NCBI GenBank assembly: GCA_019671135.1
Contig: JAHRHY010000021.1
Location: 558,001-622,000, forward strand
Origin: Linnemannia hyalina
Lineage: Eukaryota; Mortierellomycota; Mortierellomycetes; Mortierellales; Mortierellaceae
Direction: 5' to 3'
Length of the DNA: 64,000 nt
Below are positions 34,680 through 46,800 of the stretch, in pieces; position 1 is the first letter of the stretch, and every line of letters starts with the position of its first letter. The notes beneath the pieces are model-generated. The model searched no databases. It was not told the DNA's origin and saw only the letters and a program-made list of their open reading frames with translations. The position numbers and the translations under genes are program-made.

Positions 34680-37600
34680 ACTCTCCACACCACCATTATC
34701 CAATGTTGATAATCTTGAAAGGTAAATATTACGGCTGCACCTACCCAGTCAAGTCATGTTTTCCAAGAAAACTAAATAAATGGTGAGAGCACTGCCATTG
34801 CATACACCTACGGGAAAACAGCTCTTTATCTGCGTCTGCGCCTGCCTGTGAGTGTAGTCTAATATGTGTATGTATCTAATTGTCCGTTTATATATGTGTG
34901 TCTGAGAAATAAGAGGATTAGAGATCAGAGACAGCTCAGCTTGTCCTACTTGTCCACGGAACACTCTTTCCCCACCTTTCCTTCCTTCCCAGAGTGGAAG
35001 TGTCATCACCCTCGTCTCTTCTTTTGTTGCTTTGAGGGCGCGGAGAAAGAGGAGGAGAGGAGTACAGAGGGGTAACAGGGCACGCACTCCCTTGCCATTC
35101 GCCCTTTTTTTTTTATTTCTTTCTTTTCTTTCCTTAATTTCAATGTCAGCCCCAACCATTTTCGATTTGTTTTGCCTCCGCTCAACAGCTCAACAGAAGC
35201 GAAGAGTCACCCTACGTCGCTCCCCTCTCACCCCACAAACAACAGTTCAACTTTACCGAACAATGAACAAAAGAGGGCAAAGAGAGGGCATCCGTGTCGG
35301 GTCTTTCTGTTTTGTTCGTATGGTTCTATGGGTTGCGTACCTTTTGGATATACGCTTTACTTGGCATCAGGTTCCGCCAGATCACCCCTGTCGATCCCTC
35401 CTGGAGTTGGTGTCAGGCTCTGATTTGCAGAGGTGATGATGGCTTTGTGTGGCTTTAGCTGTTTGCTTAGTCAATAACAATCAGGCTAATTGTCCCAACT
35501 TCGTCATTGGGCAGCATCTATCCACTCCCTGGCCACAGTTAGGTCAGGGACCACTACTTTCTTCCTTTCCTTTCCCTCCATCTTTTCCTATACCCCTCTG
35601 CGCAGTTGAGAGACAAAAACACAAAAAAGAAAACCTACACATAATTTTGGCAAAGGCCAACAACAGGCAATCAACAAATGAAAGAAAGAAAGACTGACCC
35701 AGACCAGATCGGATCCTCTGCAAAGACCAATCCAGCCAAATCAGCCAGCCACACAAGCCTCGATTCCCTCTTGAGCTTGGACGAGGATCGGCGACAAGAA
35801 AAGAAAAGAAAAGAAAAGTAGACATGATGTGGAGGGCGAGTGTCTGTGTCCTCCAAGAAAGGGCATCTGAAAATATTCGGGGATTTTTTCTCCGATACAT
35901 GGCTTCAGGTACCAAAAGACGATAGCTCTCGGTTCCTCTCTTGGAACAACTCTACATGAAGAATCATCCGTACATTCACACTTTGTTTCCTTCCCAATGA
36001 CAGGCACCGTAGAAGGAGGAATCTGGATTGGACACAGCCTGGACTGTCCAATGAGACAAGCCGCGCGAATTGGAACAAAAAATCAAGCAAAACATGGGGT
36101 AATTTCACTTCATGATGGTGGCTTCTCCACACCACCACCACAACACACAACACACTAACAGTACCAACAATCAACAACGAGGACAAGGGAAAAAGAGAAA
36201 TGAGAACAAGTATTAATAAATCGTGGTTCCGCCTCTCATGAACGTGCTCTCCGTGGTATATATCAGCCGAGAGTAAAGAAAGATGGCCGTTATGTCGTTC
36301 AAGGAGAGGTCTGATCCTAGGCATACCTACTATGGCTATATTCATTCCTGACGCCGTTCTGCTCTGCTTGTGATTGATAAGTCTTGAATCAATCTTCGCC
36401 CCCCCCCCCCCCTCCTCCTCCTTCTTTTCTGCTAAGCCATGCACGATACGACTGCTCTCCTTTTTGATGAGCTGGTCATAGGCTGAGAGATTATCACTCT
36501 CCTTGTTGTTTGTTGTTGTTGTTCCTTTCCAATGAATGGAAGAGAGAGTCTGTCCCTCTTCATTTCATACTTCAACGGAAAAAAGAAACAAAGAGCCTTG
36601 TTTCTCTCTCTCTCCTCTCTCCATAGGGAAATGATGACGCCGAGAAGTGGATGATGGGGGCTCCATGTCTTCAATCAAAGGGCTACTTGAGCAAGTGAGT
36701 GAGTGAGCCATTCCTTATCCTTGTGTTTACATCTCCTTGCCCATTGTCCATGGAGTGGAGGGAAAGCGATGAACCGGCTTGTGTAACACCAATTGGTGGT
36801 ATTGTTGTTGTTGCTGCGAAGGAGAGGATGAAGTAAAATTTGCGACGAGTAAGCCCTTTAAGGTCTTTTGCTCGTTCTTCCTTCCATTGAGACGCGAACC
36901 AGAGGGGGTCTCGACAAGGGAGGATGGACATGTCAAAAATGAAAAACAAGGTTCAAGGGCAAAAGGGCAACAAGAGTAAAACACAGAAAAAGGTGGGGAA
37001 GGGAGAACGAGAACAGGTACCATATTTGAGGTACACGGATCAGCAAGTTTAATTTTGACCACAACGTTGACATTGCAAATAAGATGAGAGGGAAGGAAGG
37101 GTGTTTGTCACTCTGTCTGTGTACCCTCTAGGTTGCCCCTATTTCTTTTTGACAGAAAAACAAATGATCTGAAAGGCACTGAACTCTGTTTTCTTACTGC
37201 TTACAGTCTCCATAGCGTTAGGGTCAAAATAGTTGCAGCTCAACGTAGTAACACTTCGATATTCATTGTTTTTGTTCTCCCAGCGAGATGACAAAATAAT
37301 AAAGTAAGAAGAGGAACCACTAAACACATGTCCTCTAAACGGCGGTCAATCGCCTCCCTTCATTCCCGGATTTCTTCTCCGTCCCTTGCATTTCATTCAC
37401 AGAGCACGATAGTCATGTTGGACCATTGCAAGGGAAGACAAGGTTGGGGACATAATGCATTGGCTGGCTGAGCTCGAGTCTCGCGCCGCGTTGTTTCCCA
37501 CTCAGCGCTCTTGTGCTTCTTGGAATCGATCGGTGTTGAACGTACGTCTCATAGAGAAAAGAGAGAATTGTAATAAATAGAGGCTTCCTCCATGGCAGCC

Positions 37601-39110
37601 TTTTTTTTCTTTTTTTGAAAAAAAGCGATAACATTAGAGTAGGGTATACAATAGCCCATTGGAATGGAGGAGGAAAGGGGGGAGGGGAAGATGTCGACCG
37701 TTATTGATACTGTGATGCCATTTGAGCACTTTATCCTTTCTTCATTGCTGCATCAGTCATCTTTTTGTGGTCGTCTATTACAATAATCTTCTCTTTGTTC
37801 GCTCATCGTCTACACACTTGCCAATTAATTTGTCCATTCCATCCATCTCACTAAGTATTGTTATCTCAAAGGTAGTAGGGGAAAACGCCCAAAGGAAAAA
37901 TTGGCGCCTTTTTTATTATATTTCTGCGACATAGGGGGTGAGCATGAAAAAGGAGGACTGAGAAAGGACCTTAACCCTCTTCTTTTCTTTCTTGAGTTCT
38001 CCTTTCCAGTCGTTGCTTGCCGTATGAATTGATTCGCTGCCCCTGAGAACACCCACACACGCCCCCTCCTCCAACCAACCACCATTTCCTCTGTCCCTTC
38101 ACCCTGTCAAATGTCAGAAGACTGACACAAGGGTTGCCATTGTGAGAGTAGAGAGTAACCAATCGAAAATTTAAAAAAAAATGATGACGTCGAGGTAGAC
38201 GTTGTCTAACGCGTTTCCTTTGTCGCGTTCATGTTGACCATTTGTTGCTTGAGTGTTGTTTCCTCCTTTTTCTTCTTTTCCTTCCATCCACTTCACGGAC
38301 AGGCGCCAATCCACTGCCTCGCCGCAGTCTGTTATTGCTTCTTGGCGTCAAGCGCACCCCTATCTTCTTGACCTGACTCGCTGCGCTGTTGTCCACGTTG
38401 TCCTCGTTGCATTCGACGGGGTAGCGTCCTTCCGATGGTAAACAGCGATATTTCATTTCACCCTCCTACTCTCCAACTGAGAACCCATACATGTATACCT
38501 TCCCTTGCACGCAACAATAGAACAATAATAGACGTGTCTACCCTTGTCATATTGATGTTTGCATATCCCGACCACTCCTTGTTTTCACCCCCTCTCTCTC
38601 TCTCCCTCCAACCCTTGTAACTTGTTATTATTTTTCCCACCATAAACTCATACCATTTCCTCATCCTTCCCCATCCTTTCCTAGCCTCCTTCCTTGGAAC
38701 ACCAGTACCATCCTTCCACCTTCCAACCTTGCAACACTTCCTCTCCTCTCCACATGCCCTCTGGTATGTCTTGTCATAGAGACTATCTACCCCTGCCACA
38801 TGATCCTTACAGCGGCCAAAAAAAAGACAGTCATATCCACCTTGATCAGATGCCGTATTAAACCTTCGCACTGTCCCTGTTTTTTTACGTTTTTATTTCC
38901 TTTGCCCTTTTTACACGCTTCTTTCACCTTCCCTCAAGAACCTTTGTCCAACACCTTTTGTCACTACACTTGCACCAAAGAAGCAAACAAACAAACAAGC
39001 GTTGACAGTCATCACCCTCCTTATCTTTCTCTTCCTCTATTACCAACCACATACGAAAACAGGAGTCTACATTCTCAAGCAGGAAACAAGAACTCCCGTC
39101 AACCTAACCA

Positions 39111-42100
39111 ATGGATTTCACCAACACTGGAGGAACTGGCCCAGGGCCCACCCAAGGAGGAGCAGCAGGGCCAAACCGTCAAGGAGGCACAGGCTCGGCT
39201 AGTCAACCATCCCCCCGTACCCAACAACCGCCACATCTGCATTTTCAACGTCATCATCACATGCATCATCAACAGCAGAAGTTCTACACATCCTCGGCGA
39301 CCTTGTCACCTCGTCCGCAGTGGATGTCTGCTAGAACCACTCGCATGGATCGCGATACAAATAACGACAATGGCGGTCGTTCTTCGTCGTCATATCCGTC
39401 GTCTTCTTCGCCTACGACGCCCTGGACTGTCATGGCTGCTGCTGCCGCCGCGGGGACCACATGGACGGGACTAGCAGCAGCAAGGGACGCCCGCAACCGA
39501 AGGAATAGCACGACTACGCAAGCTACTACAGCAACAGCAAACGAAACTGACGCACAACCGTCCACAACCGTCGTCTCGTCATCCATGTTGAGGTACCTCG
39601 CCAACATCTCTCAGCATTTCGCTCTTCATGGATTGGTCCACGGCACAGGTTCCGACATTTCGCTACGGGCGTTCGGCAAGACATATCGTCTCCACCGACT
39701 CATACTGCTGCAGGCGACCTTCTTTGAGAACATGTTCCAAGGTCCCTGGCAGGAGAAGAGCAAGGATACGGTGGACATGACATTTGACGACCCCAACATT
39801 ACGCAGGAAGGGTTCGATATTGCGATTGGTCGACTTTATGGGGTCTGGGCTGTTGAGCGCGAGGATGAAGGTGTTGCGGAGGACAGGGAGTATGAACTGG
39901 ACTTTGGAGCGGGGCTGGCGGATGACCTTGTGGACATGGATACGACACACTCGCCAAGCAAAAGCGGACAGGCTGTGCCACCGTCGATTCTGAGCCCGCG
40001 GAACGTGATTTCAGTCCTGGCGGTCGCAGCCTACCTCGGAGTCGAATCGCTCTGCGAGCAGTGCGCAGACTTTGCGATCAGGACGCTCAGGACCGACTAT
40101 CTCTTGCCCTACATCGAGTTCAGCCACCAGAGCGACTACTTCCCTTGGTCGGACAAGATTGTCGAGGCCTGTCATTCATACATCTGTCGTAACGGGTTTG
40201 AGGATCCCAAGATGATCTGTCTGCAGGTCTTTGAGCAGTTGCCCTTGGATTGGTTATTAAAGGTCTTGGGTTCGGATGCCTTTTGGGTGCCCTCTGAGTG
40301 GGAGCGGTACGAGCTTTGTCGACAGATTGTGCACCGCCGTCGAGCCATTTCTGCCATAATCCGAACACTCCCCCCTGGCGACAATTCTTCTGCTGATGGC
40401 CGGAACACAGAGGAGCAGGGATACGAGGATGAAGATGAGGCGGCGTATGAGGCCTTATTCTCGAGCGGAGTTATTTATATGTACATGAGTCTCGAGCAGC
40501 TGCAGTGCATCCAACGCGACATTGACCCCATCTCAGGTCTCCGGTTCGTCCGTTCTTCCGTCATCCAGGAGGCCCTGTGGCACCAAATCGAGTTCCGCAA
40601 CCTCATTGAGGCCCACGGCCCCAAGGAACCCACCCCTACTCCCAACAACAGCCGCCGCAACAACAGTAGAGTCGGCAGTCATAGAACCGCCGGTACCGGT
40701 GGCAATAGTACTATCGGCCTCGTCACACCAAATTTCCCAGGTCACACTGATGTGGGATATGAGGGTTCGGACTGGATTCGGAGACCGTTTGCAATGTACA
40801 AGCCGATCCCTGAGGGGGACACTACACTCAATGGAGAGGATGATGAGCCCAACCTGCAGGAGCTTGCGACCTGGAACAAACTGAACCATCCTTCTCAGCC
40901 GTCGACATCGGCGTCTGCCGCAATGTCCGCGACCCGAGTGACACCTACGACCTCTGCCGCCATTCCCATATCTGCTAGCAATAGCAGTAACAACAGCGGA
41001 TCCTCCTCGAGTGCGACGTCCTTTTGGGACCAGCTTCTTCCAGGGAGGCATCGGCAGTCGTCTCCTCCCTCCAACCCGGCTTTTATTCAACTCGCCAAGA
41101 AGCAACGGACCACGGACCCCGACTCGGACGATACCGTTAGCAACATTAGGAGCGGATTTGGTTTTTCGGGGGTTGGTGGTGCACTGGGAGGCGATGATGA
41201 CGTGGAGAAGGATTTGAAAGGGCAATTCCCTATCTACCCGCCCTTCCGATTCAGTGTTGCCTTTGGGGATGTCCAGACACTCAAGGAGAACACCCGCGTC
41301 TGTTCTGACGCCTTTTTCTATGCCGGGTAAGTCTCTTGGTGCTATTCTTGAGGGAGGCCTGATTTAGCATTTGTTGGAAGATCGTGCTGGTAGCGATGTC
41401 ACTTACACTCCGTCTATTGTGAATGGAATAGATCGTATTGGAACTTGTATATTCAAAAGCTGCCAACAGACCTTCCAGAAGGCATGCAGCTAGGAGTCTA
41501 CCTGCATCGACACTCGTTGCCAACCGTTGCTGAAGGTGTGCGGAAGAAACCCTGTCTGCCCCAATTCTTTACACCTTCACCTTCATCCCACAGTCGTTCA
41601 TCTGCTACTTTGGGACGTCCCATTATTTATCGTGATACTAGCAAGGGGGACCAGTACATTGACCTCCCGATCCTGCCCATGCTGACCGATCAACTGCGTC
41701 GACTCCAACAGTCCTCTAACTCCACTGCTGGGGCACGACCTAAACCGGCAGGTTCACCAGGAGGAGAAAGTGGTGAAGGAGAAGGTGATGATGGATCTGA
41801 CAGCGAAGAGGATAACACGGTGACAGCGGCGGCAGCGGCATTGTTCGAGGACTCGTTCAGTTGTTTTGTGGACAAGCGAGGGGTGACCAAGACTTGGTTC
41901 AAGATCTATGCGATTGGATTAGGGCCTGGTCATGATATTACGCAATTCCAGAGTAGTCCTGATGACTTTGCCATCATGCAGAGCTGGGTGAGATATTCCA
42001 CTCGATTTTTTTTTGTTTGTTTGTTTGTTTGTTTTTTTCGTTCAAAGTTGACAAGGATGGGGGCAGCAACATCTGATATTTAACTTTCCCATCCCCCCCT

Positions 42101-42918
42101 TCTTTTTCGTCTGGTTGATGTATGCTTAATAGGGTTGGAGATCGTCGAATCTGTGCTCGACGGCGTATCTTCCTGAATCACCGGTCCCAAAGGACGATGT
42201 GGGGATCAAGTTGCAGACGGGTTGTCACTGCACTGGGCTTTTGGTCTCTTCACAGGGTTGTTCATCTGTGGAAGGAGATACTGCCGCCACTATGTCTACT
42301 ACTTCTATTACGGGCGCTACCTCGATCGCAGCAGCAATGCCCGCCGCGACCGCAGTCGATCGAGCTAGTTCAGTGACACCTGTCATCCCAGCCACTGCTG
42401 CTGCCGCCACGACAACCACAACGACGACGGTGACGGATGCAGCGATGGACGTGGATTACGTCCACGAGTACGAGTACGACGAAGATATCCAGCAACAACC
42501 TCAACAGCAGGAAGGCAAAGGTCCTGTTCGCTCTACTACCCCTAGTAGTGGTGTCGCAGAAATTGGCGATAGACCACAGGCGCAGGAACCAAGTAGACCC
42601 TCGGTCAGTCGCCCTAGTAACAGCCATGACAGTTGCAGATGTGGATATGCAGGATGTACCGGCGTACTCGACGGCGGCACATGTGAAAACCGCGGCGTAG
42701 TAGGAGAAGGCAGAATCTTTATCCGTGCGCCGTTGGTCGATACCTTTGCTACAGATCAGTATGATGATGGGGCTGAGGCGGTTGAGGGAGGACGACAAGG
42801 ACCAGCTCAAGGGGTGAAGTGTAACTGTGAAGCGCAATCGCGGTACGGATCTGGGCACCATCATCATCCGTTGCAGGCGACCATGCTCCAGTTTAGTATT
42901 GTTATGGGCCATGTGTAA
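39111..42918 (+). CDS. Large BTB/POZ protein, germ cell-less-like
   Basis: Three exons: 39111-41326, 41432-41987, 42133-42918 (1185 aa), with GTAAGT and GTGAGA donors and ATAG acceptors. Residues 1-155 are low-complexity. A BTB domain follows (about 158-300): GSDISLRAFGKTYRLHRLIL then QATFFENMFQGPWQE, with an acidic insertion of about 45 residues before SVLAVAAYLGVESLCEQCAD. A BACK-like helical region runs to about 450 (PYIEFSHQSDYFPWSDKIVE). This arrangement resembles germ cell-less proteins, which are CUL3 substrate adaptors in animals. Residues 690-960 contain a second conserved-looking part (LKENTRVCSDAFFYAGSYWN, then FSCFVDKRGVTKTWFKIYAI). The rest is Ser/Thr/Ala/Gln-rich, with a Cys/His-containing tail. 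An E3 ligase adaptor role is inferred. The second intron holds a (TTTG)n tract. Confidence 0.78.
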
Positions 42919-43019
42919 AGTAGATCTGTATTTGATATCCCTTGCGTTTGCGGAATCTCTTCCCCAACTTTTTTTTTTTTTTTTTCTGAGGCCAACAAGT
43001 TCTGTAACAGCGACAGAAT

Positions 43020-43827
43020 GCTAGTAGATCGAATTGTAGAAAAATACAAAATATTTATGAATGACTATAGTGTTCATCCACACCGGTTCTGGTGTATATG
43101 GTGAACTGGAGTCAGGTAGATTTAGACGGATGCCATGGGGGGGCTCGACGTAGCATGTCAAGTCCCCCTGGACCACTTCTGCACGTACACCGTCTGCTGT
43201 AAGCTTCTCGAGGCGATCGGTGGCGGTAATCCTTCTTCTTCTTCGTCTCCTTCCTCGCTATCACCGTTGTATCCACCGTCAGTATTGTACTACTCATCAT
43301 GTATTGCACCATTGGAGGGAACGGGGGTGGCAATAGCAGCCTCGATGGTCTCGGTAACGGCGCCGCGGACGACCTCTGCACGGACGCCATCTTCCTGTAG
43401 TTTCTTCAACACCCGCTCAAGTACTTCTGCGGATCCGACCGATATTGGAGGGCCTCTCATCTCAACTTCTTGCTGCTCGTCTCCTTCGTCGTCGTCGTCG
43501 TAGCCGCCAGAACCGTAGTAGGCGTCATCCTGCTGTTGCTGAAGGAGTGGGTATCCTCCCTGTTGGGCTTCCACTGAAAGACGATCGTCCTGGTTGTCGA
43601 CAACTTCTTTCTGATCGCCTTCCTCTTCCTCTTCCTCTTCCTCCACTACCGCCTTCAGCTCCAACAGCAGCAACGCCGCCTTCCGCATTGGCGTTTTCGA
43701 GAGGTGGTCGGTTAAGCCTATCATACACGTCTCCATCCATACCGGCTTCATCGTCCTCGACTTGAAGTTGTTCTTGGGGCAACCGGATATGGTAGTACGC
43801 TGCGGCTGCTGCTTGGCGGTTGCGTTC
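43020..43827 (-). pseudogene. Broken coding tail downstream of the mannosyltransferase, with two homologous modules
   Basis: After the TAA of the upstream gene, its reading frame stays open for 101 codons and looks coding (QEQLQVEDDEAGMDGDVYDR, then LNRPPLENANAEGG). Near 43640, at a GGAAGA microsatellite, coding sense moves to another frame: GDQKEVVDNQDDRLSVEAQQ, then GGYDDDDEGDEQQEVEMRGP, then EVLERVLKKLQEDGVRAEVV (about 43430-43365). That frame stops at a TAG near 43292. A second copy follows: GGYNGDSEEGDEEEEGLPPP, then, after another frame change at 43218, DRLEKLTADGVRAEVVQGD. The two DGVRAEVV stretches are identical in protein but differ at five third codon positions, so they were under selection for protein sequence. 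It may be a decayed or alternatively spliced C-terminus of the mannosyltransferase, or a separate gene. No splice path I found joins the pieces. Confidence 0.5.
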
Positions 43828-46800
43828 TTAGAAGCGAGAGAGGACTTTGTCGATCTCTGCTTCCAGTTGTTCGGGTGTTGGCGGTGGGGTGTTTTCGTGA
43901 GCAGGAGGTTGGCTTTTGTCCATGCTGTTCTCAATCTGCTGTGCTTGGCTCTGTTGTTGCTCAACACGACCGTTCTCATCATATCGGATTTGATCCTTCC
44001 CCTGGTTCTGGTTCTGGTTCTGGTTCTGACTATAGTTATTACCCTTATACTGGGGGTTGTCACCGACCTCAGCCTGAGCCTCATTCTCCTCATGACTACC
44101 CTCATCATCCTCGTCATCATTCAACTTTTGATAATCCTCCGAGACAAGCTGCTGGATCTGCAACTGTTCATACAGACTCAGATCCTCCCGCTGCATCATT
44201 TGGGCCTTTGCGTCCCTGTCCCAATGCTGCGGGGGTTGTTGATAGGGGAGGAGGACGATGTCGGATACGGGGAGGCGGCGTTTGAGGGGTGGGAGACGCA
44301 TTAGAAGGATTGGAGCGCGGAGTTTGGATTGGGGTTTTGTCTTGGAGAGGCGGGTCTTGCCGTTTGGACCTGGGGCGAGCGGGTTTGTGCCGGCGGCGAA
44401 GGGGGAGCCTGGGATGGGTGCTGCTTCGGCGGTCATAAAGTTGTTTGCTGCTGCTGGTGCTGCTGTGGTTGTTGTTGTTGTGGCAATTGGAGCAGCAACG
44501 CTGTTGGTAGGTTGAAGTCCCTGTCCATCTACAGTCTTGGTCTCCTGCCTCTGCCTCCTTAGCAATGCCCTCTCCGCCTTTGCCTTTTCTTTCAACACCA
44601 ACAACAACTTGGGCCTTTCTATCGCCAAAGGTGCCAAGGAACAATCCAATTCATTCCTAAAACCCCCTTCGACATTCCTCGGATTAACCCACCTCCCCAC
44701 AGCTTCACATTTCTCTCTTGTCATCTCGGACCCATAACTGAGCGGCGCCAGACGGATAAACACCGCAATGGTGAGGATGGATAAGGTCGTGAAGAGCGCG
44801 AGCCGGGTGGGGCGAGGGAGGAATCCTGCAAGGCCGGAGAGAATGGAAGATGTGAGGAGGATAGAGAAGTAGAGGGAGGGGAAGTAGTGGTGGAGGTAGA
44901 GGACCCTGTCGATGAAGAAGAAGGGGAGGTAGTGGAAGGCCCAGCTTGTGAAGTATGTTCTTGCATCGTTCAAGTGGAACCTCTGGAACTCTAAATCGGT
45001 TGGCATCATAATGTCATGAGAAAAGAAGGGGTGTCAGTATGAGCCTTACAATGAAAGATAGATGTTATCGCGTCAATCTCATTCCGTTGGTAAAAGTGTA
45101 CCTCCTAGGCGTCCAGTCTCAAAATATCCACGCTTCTGCCGGACCGCGAAGACAGCCATCGAAGTCATATAGGCCGTAAGACCCATAGCACTCGTCCACC
45201 AAACGACTGGGTTGGCAACAATCGTTATCTGACGCCGGTATCCAGACCAGACAAAGATCAAGGCTTGACCCAATGGCCACTGTCGAGGGCTTGACGATGA
45301 GATCTGAAGGTTTTCTTCGAGAGGGCTTCGGTACGACCACATCAGTTCATGTGTCTCTTTCAGCTTTGCCCAGAACGATGGTTTTGGATAACTTATCTTT
45401 GGCGTCTCTGCTGGCACTATTTTTGCCGAAAAATACGAGTTGGGGGTATTAGAATGACTTGAGGCAAGCCATACAAACAACGCGCATGAAAATATAATCC
45501 ATGGAAAGAAGACTTACGGTAGTCGTGGCGGTTGTTGGCGAAGCGCCAGATAGACTTGTCTGTCACCCGCGCATCACTCCTGCAAATAATCTCGCTCCTG
45601 CCCTCGCCCCAAGGTTCCGGCAACGATGAATCGCTCGCAAACAAGAAGCACCCAATCTCATAATGCCGCAACCTGAACGTGGTCTCCAAAGCCCTGATAG
45701 GCTCACTCTCACTCTTGGTTCCCTCCCTCAACATCTCTCCATCGACAGTCTCCACCACCCACCAATCATTCGAGTCGCCATCAAACCCATGGCCACCATA
45801 TCCCGACACCTCGTTCAAATTGTTGTTCTGCAAATTCCTGTACGTCCGATGGTTATGCGAATGCAGACACTTGCGCGTAGAGACATGTCTCAACCGGACC
45901 AAATCCCCATTCTTGACCAACTCCAGTCGCGATGGAATCTCTTCCGGCTCTTCCGTCGAATCGATCTCGGCCTTGATAATAATCCAATGCGTATTAATAT
46001 CCGGATAACTATACCCACTCACAACTTGCTGTCGAGTTCCTCCAGGGTTGATTTCAGCCGAAGAGTGCAAGTAGACATTACCAACAACTCCTGCACAGGC
46101 CTTGGCTTCGCTTTGGATCTGGACTACAGAGCCATAGACAACGTCGCGCCAGGTCTGGACATGATCTTCGGTCGGGTAGTGTGAGATCAAGCTGTGGCGG
46201 TAAAGGCGGCTGAGTTGGTCGAGGTCTGATTCTGTATGAGAGAAGGTCCGGTAGTCGGGTTGGTGAGTCTCGTTGGTGAAGTGGATGTGAAAGATGAGGA
46301 GGTATAACGTGAGAGGGAGGGCTACCAGAGCACCTACACGAGCAGCAAAATGTTTCATCCACATCCCCTATAGTAAGGAAGAGGCGAATATGATTAGTCG
46401 ATTTTGCGATGCATATACTTCAAAGGAATGATAGAGTGATATTTGAAAGAATAAAAAGACTTACGGTGTCGACGGACTTGTCGCGAGCGAGGCTCCATAG
46501 GTTAAGGGACATAAAGTGGAGTATTGTCACGGCACTCACAATTCCGACCAGCTTGACCGACATGGCTCCCGCCGTCGAAGCACCTGTCGCCAACAACCAT
46601 GTCCACCAGAATCCCGTAAATGGTCTACTCCAAATATGAACAAAAAACGATACGCGAAAGTAAATTTTCCTGTTCTTAGTATAGGAAGGTGGATAAGGGA
46701 GAAATTACCACAAAAACGTGAGTTTTCTCATACCGTGCAGACTGCTTGATGAACAAGTTCCAGGACATGATGGTCGCCGCAGTAAAGAACATCAACGGTG

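Larger units (their letters stand above)
27574..39110. other. 11.5-kb region without recognisable genes
   Basis: This lies between the divergent CSL (-) and BTB (+) genes. Both strands were read. Frames of up to about 230 codons exist, but all are low-complexity translations of purine or pyrimidine tracts, with no domain or conserved phrase. Plus-strand purine-rich tracts dominate 27.7-30.3 kb and 33.4-33.7 kb; pyrimidine-rich tracts lie at 31.1-31.3 and 38.4-39.0 kb. Microsatellites are frequent, including A18 at 34316-34333 and a C run near 36400. It may hold long 5' leaders, enhancers or non-coding RNAs. I see no tRNA, rRNA or transposon end. Confidence 0.5.

Noticed and set aside
27574..39110. 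Several open frames of 100-230 codons
   Set aside because: All are translations of purine/pyrimidine tracts or microsatellites, with no domain, and they occur on both strands of the same repeats.
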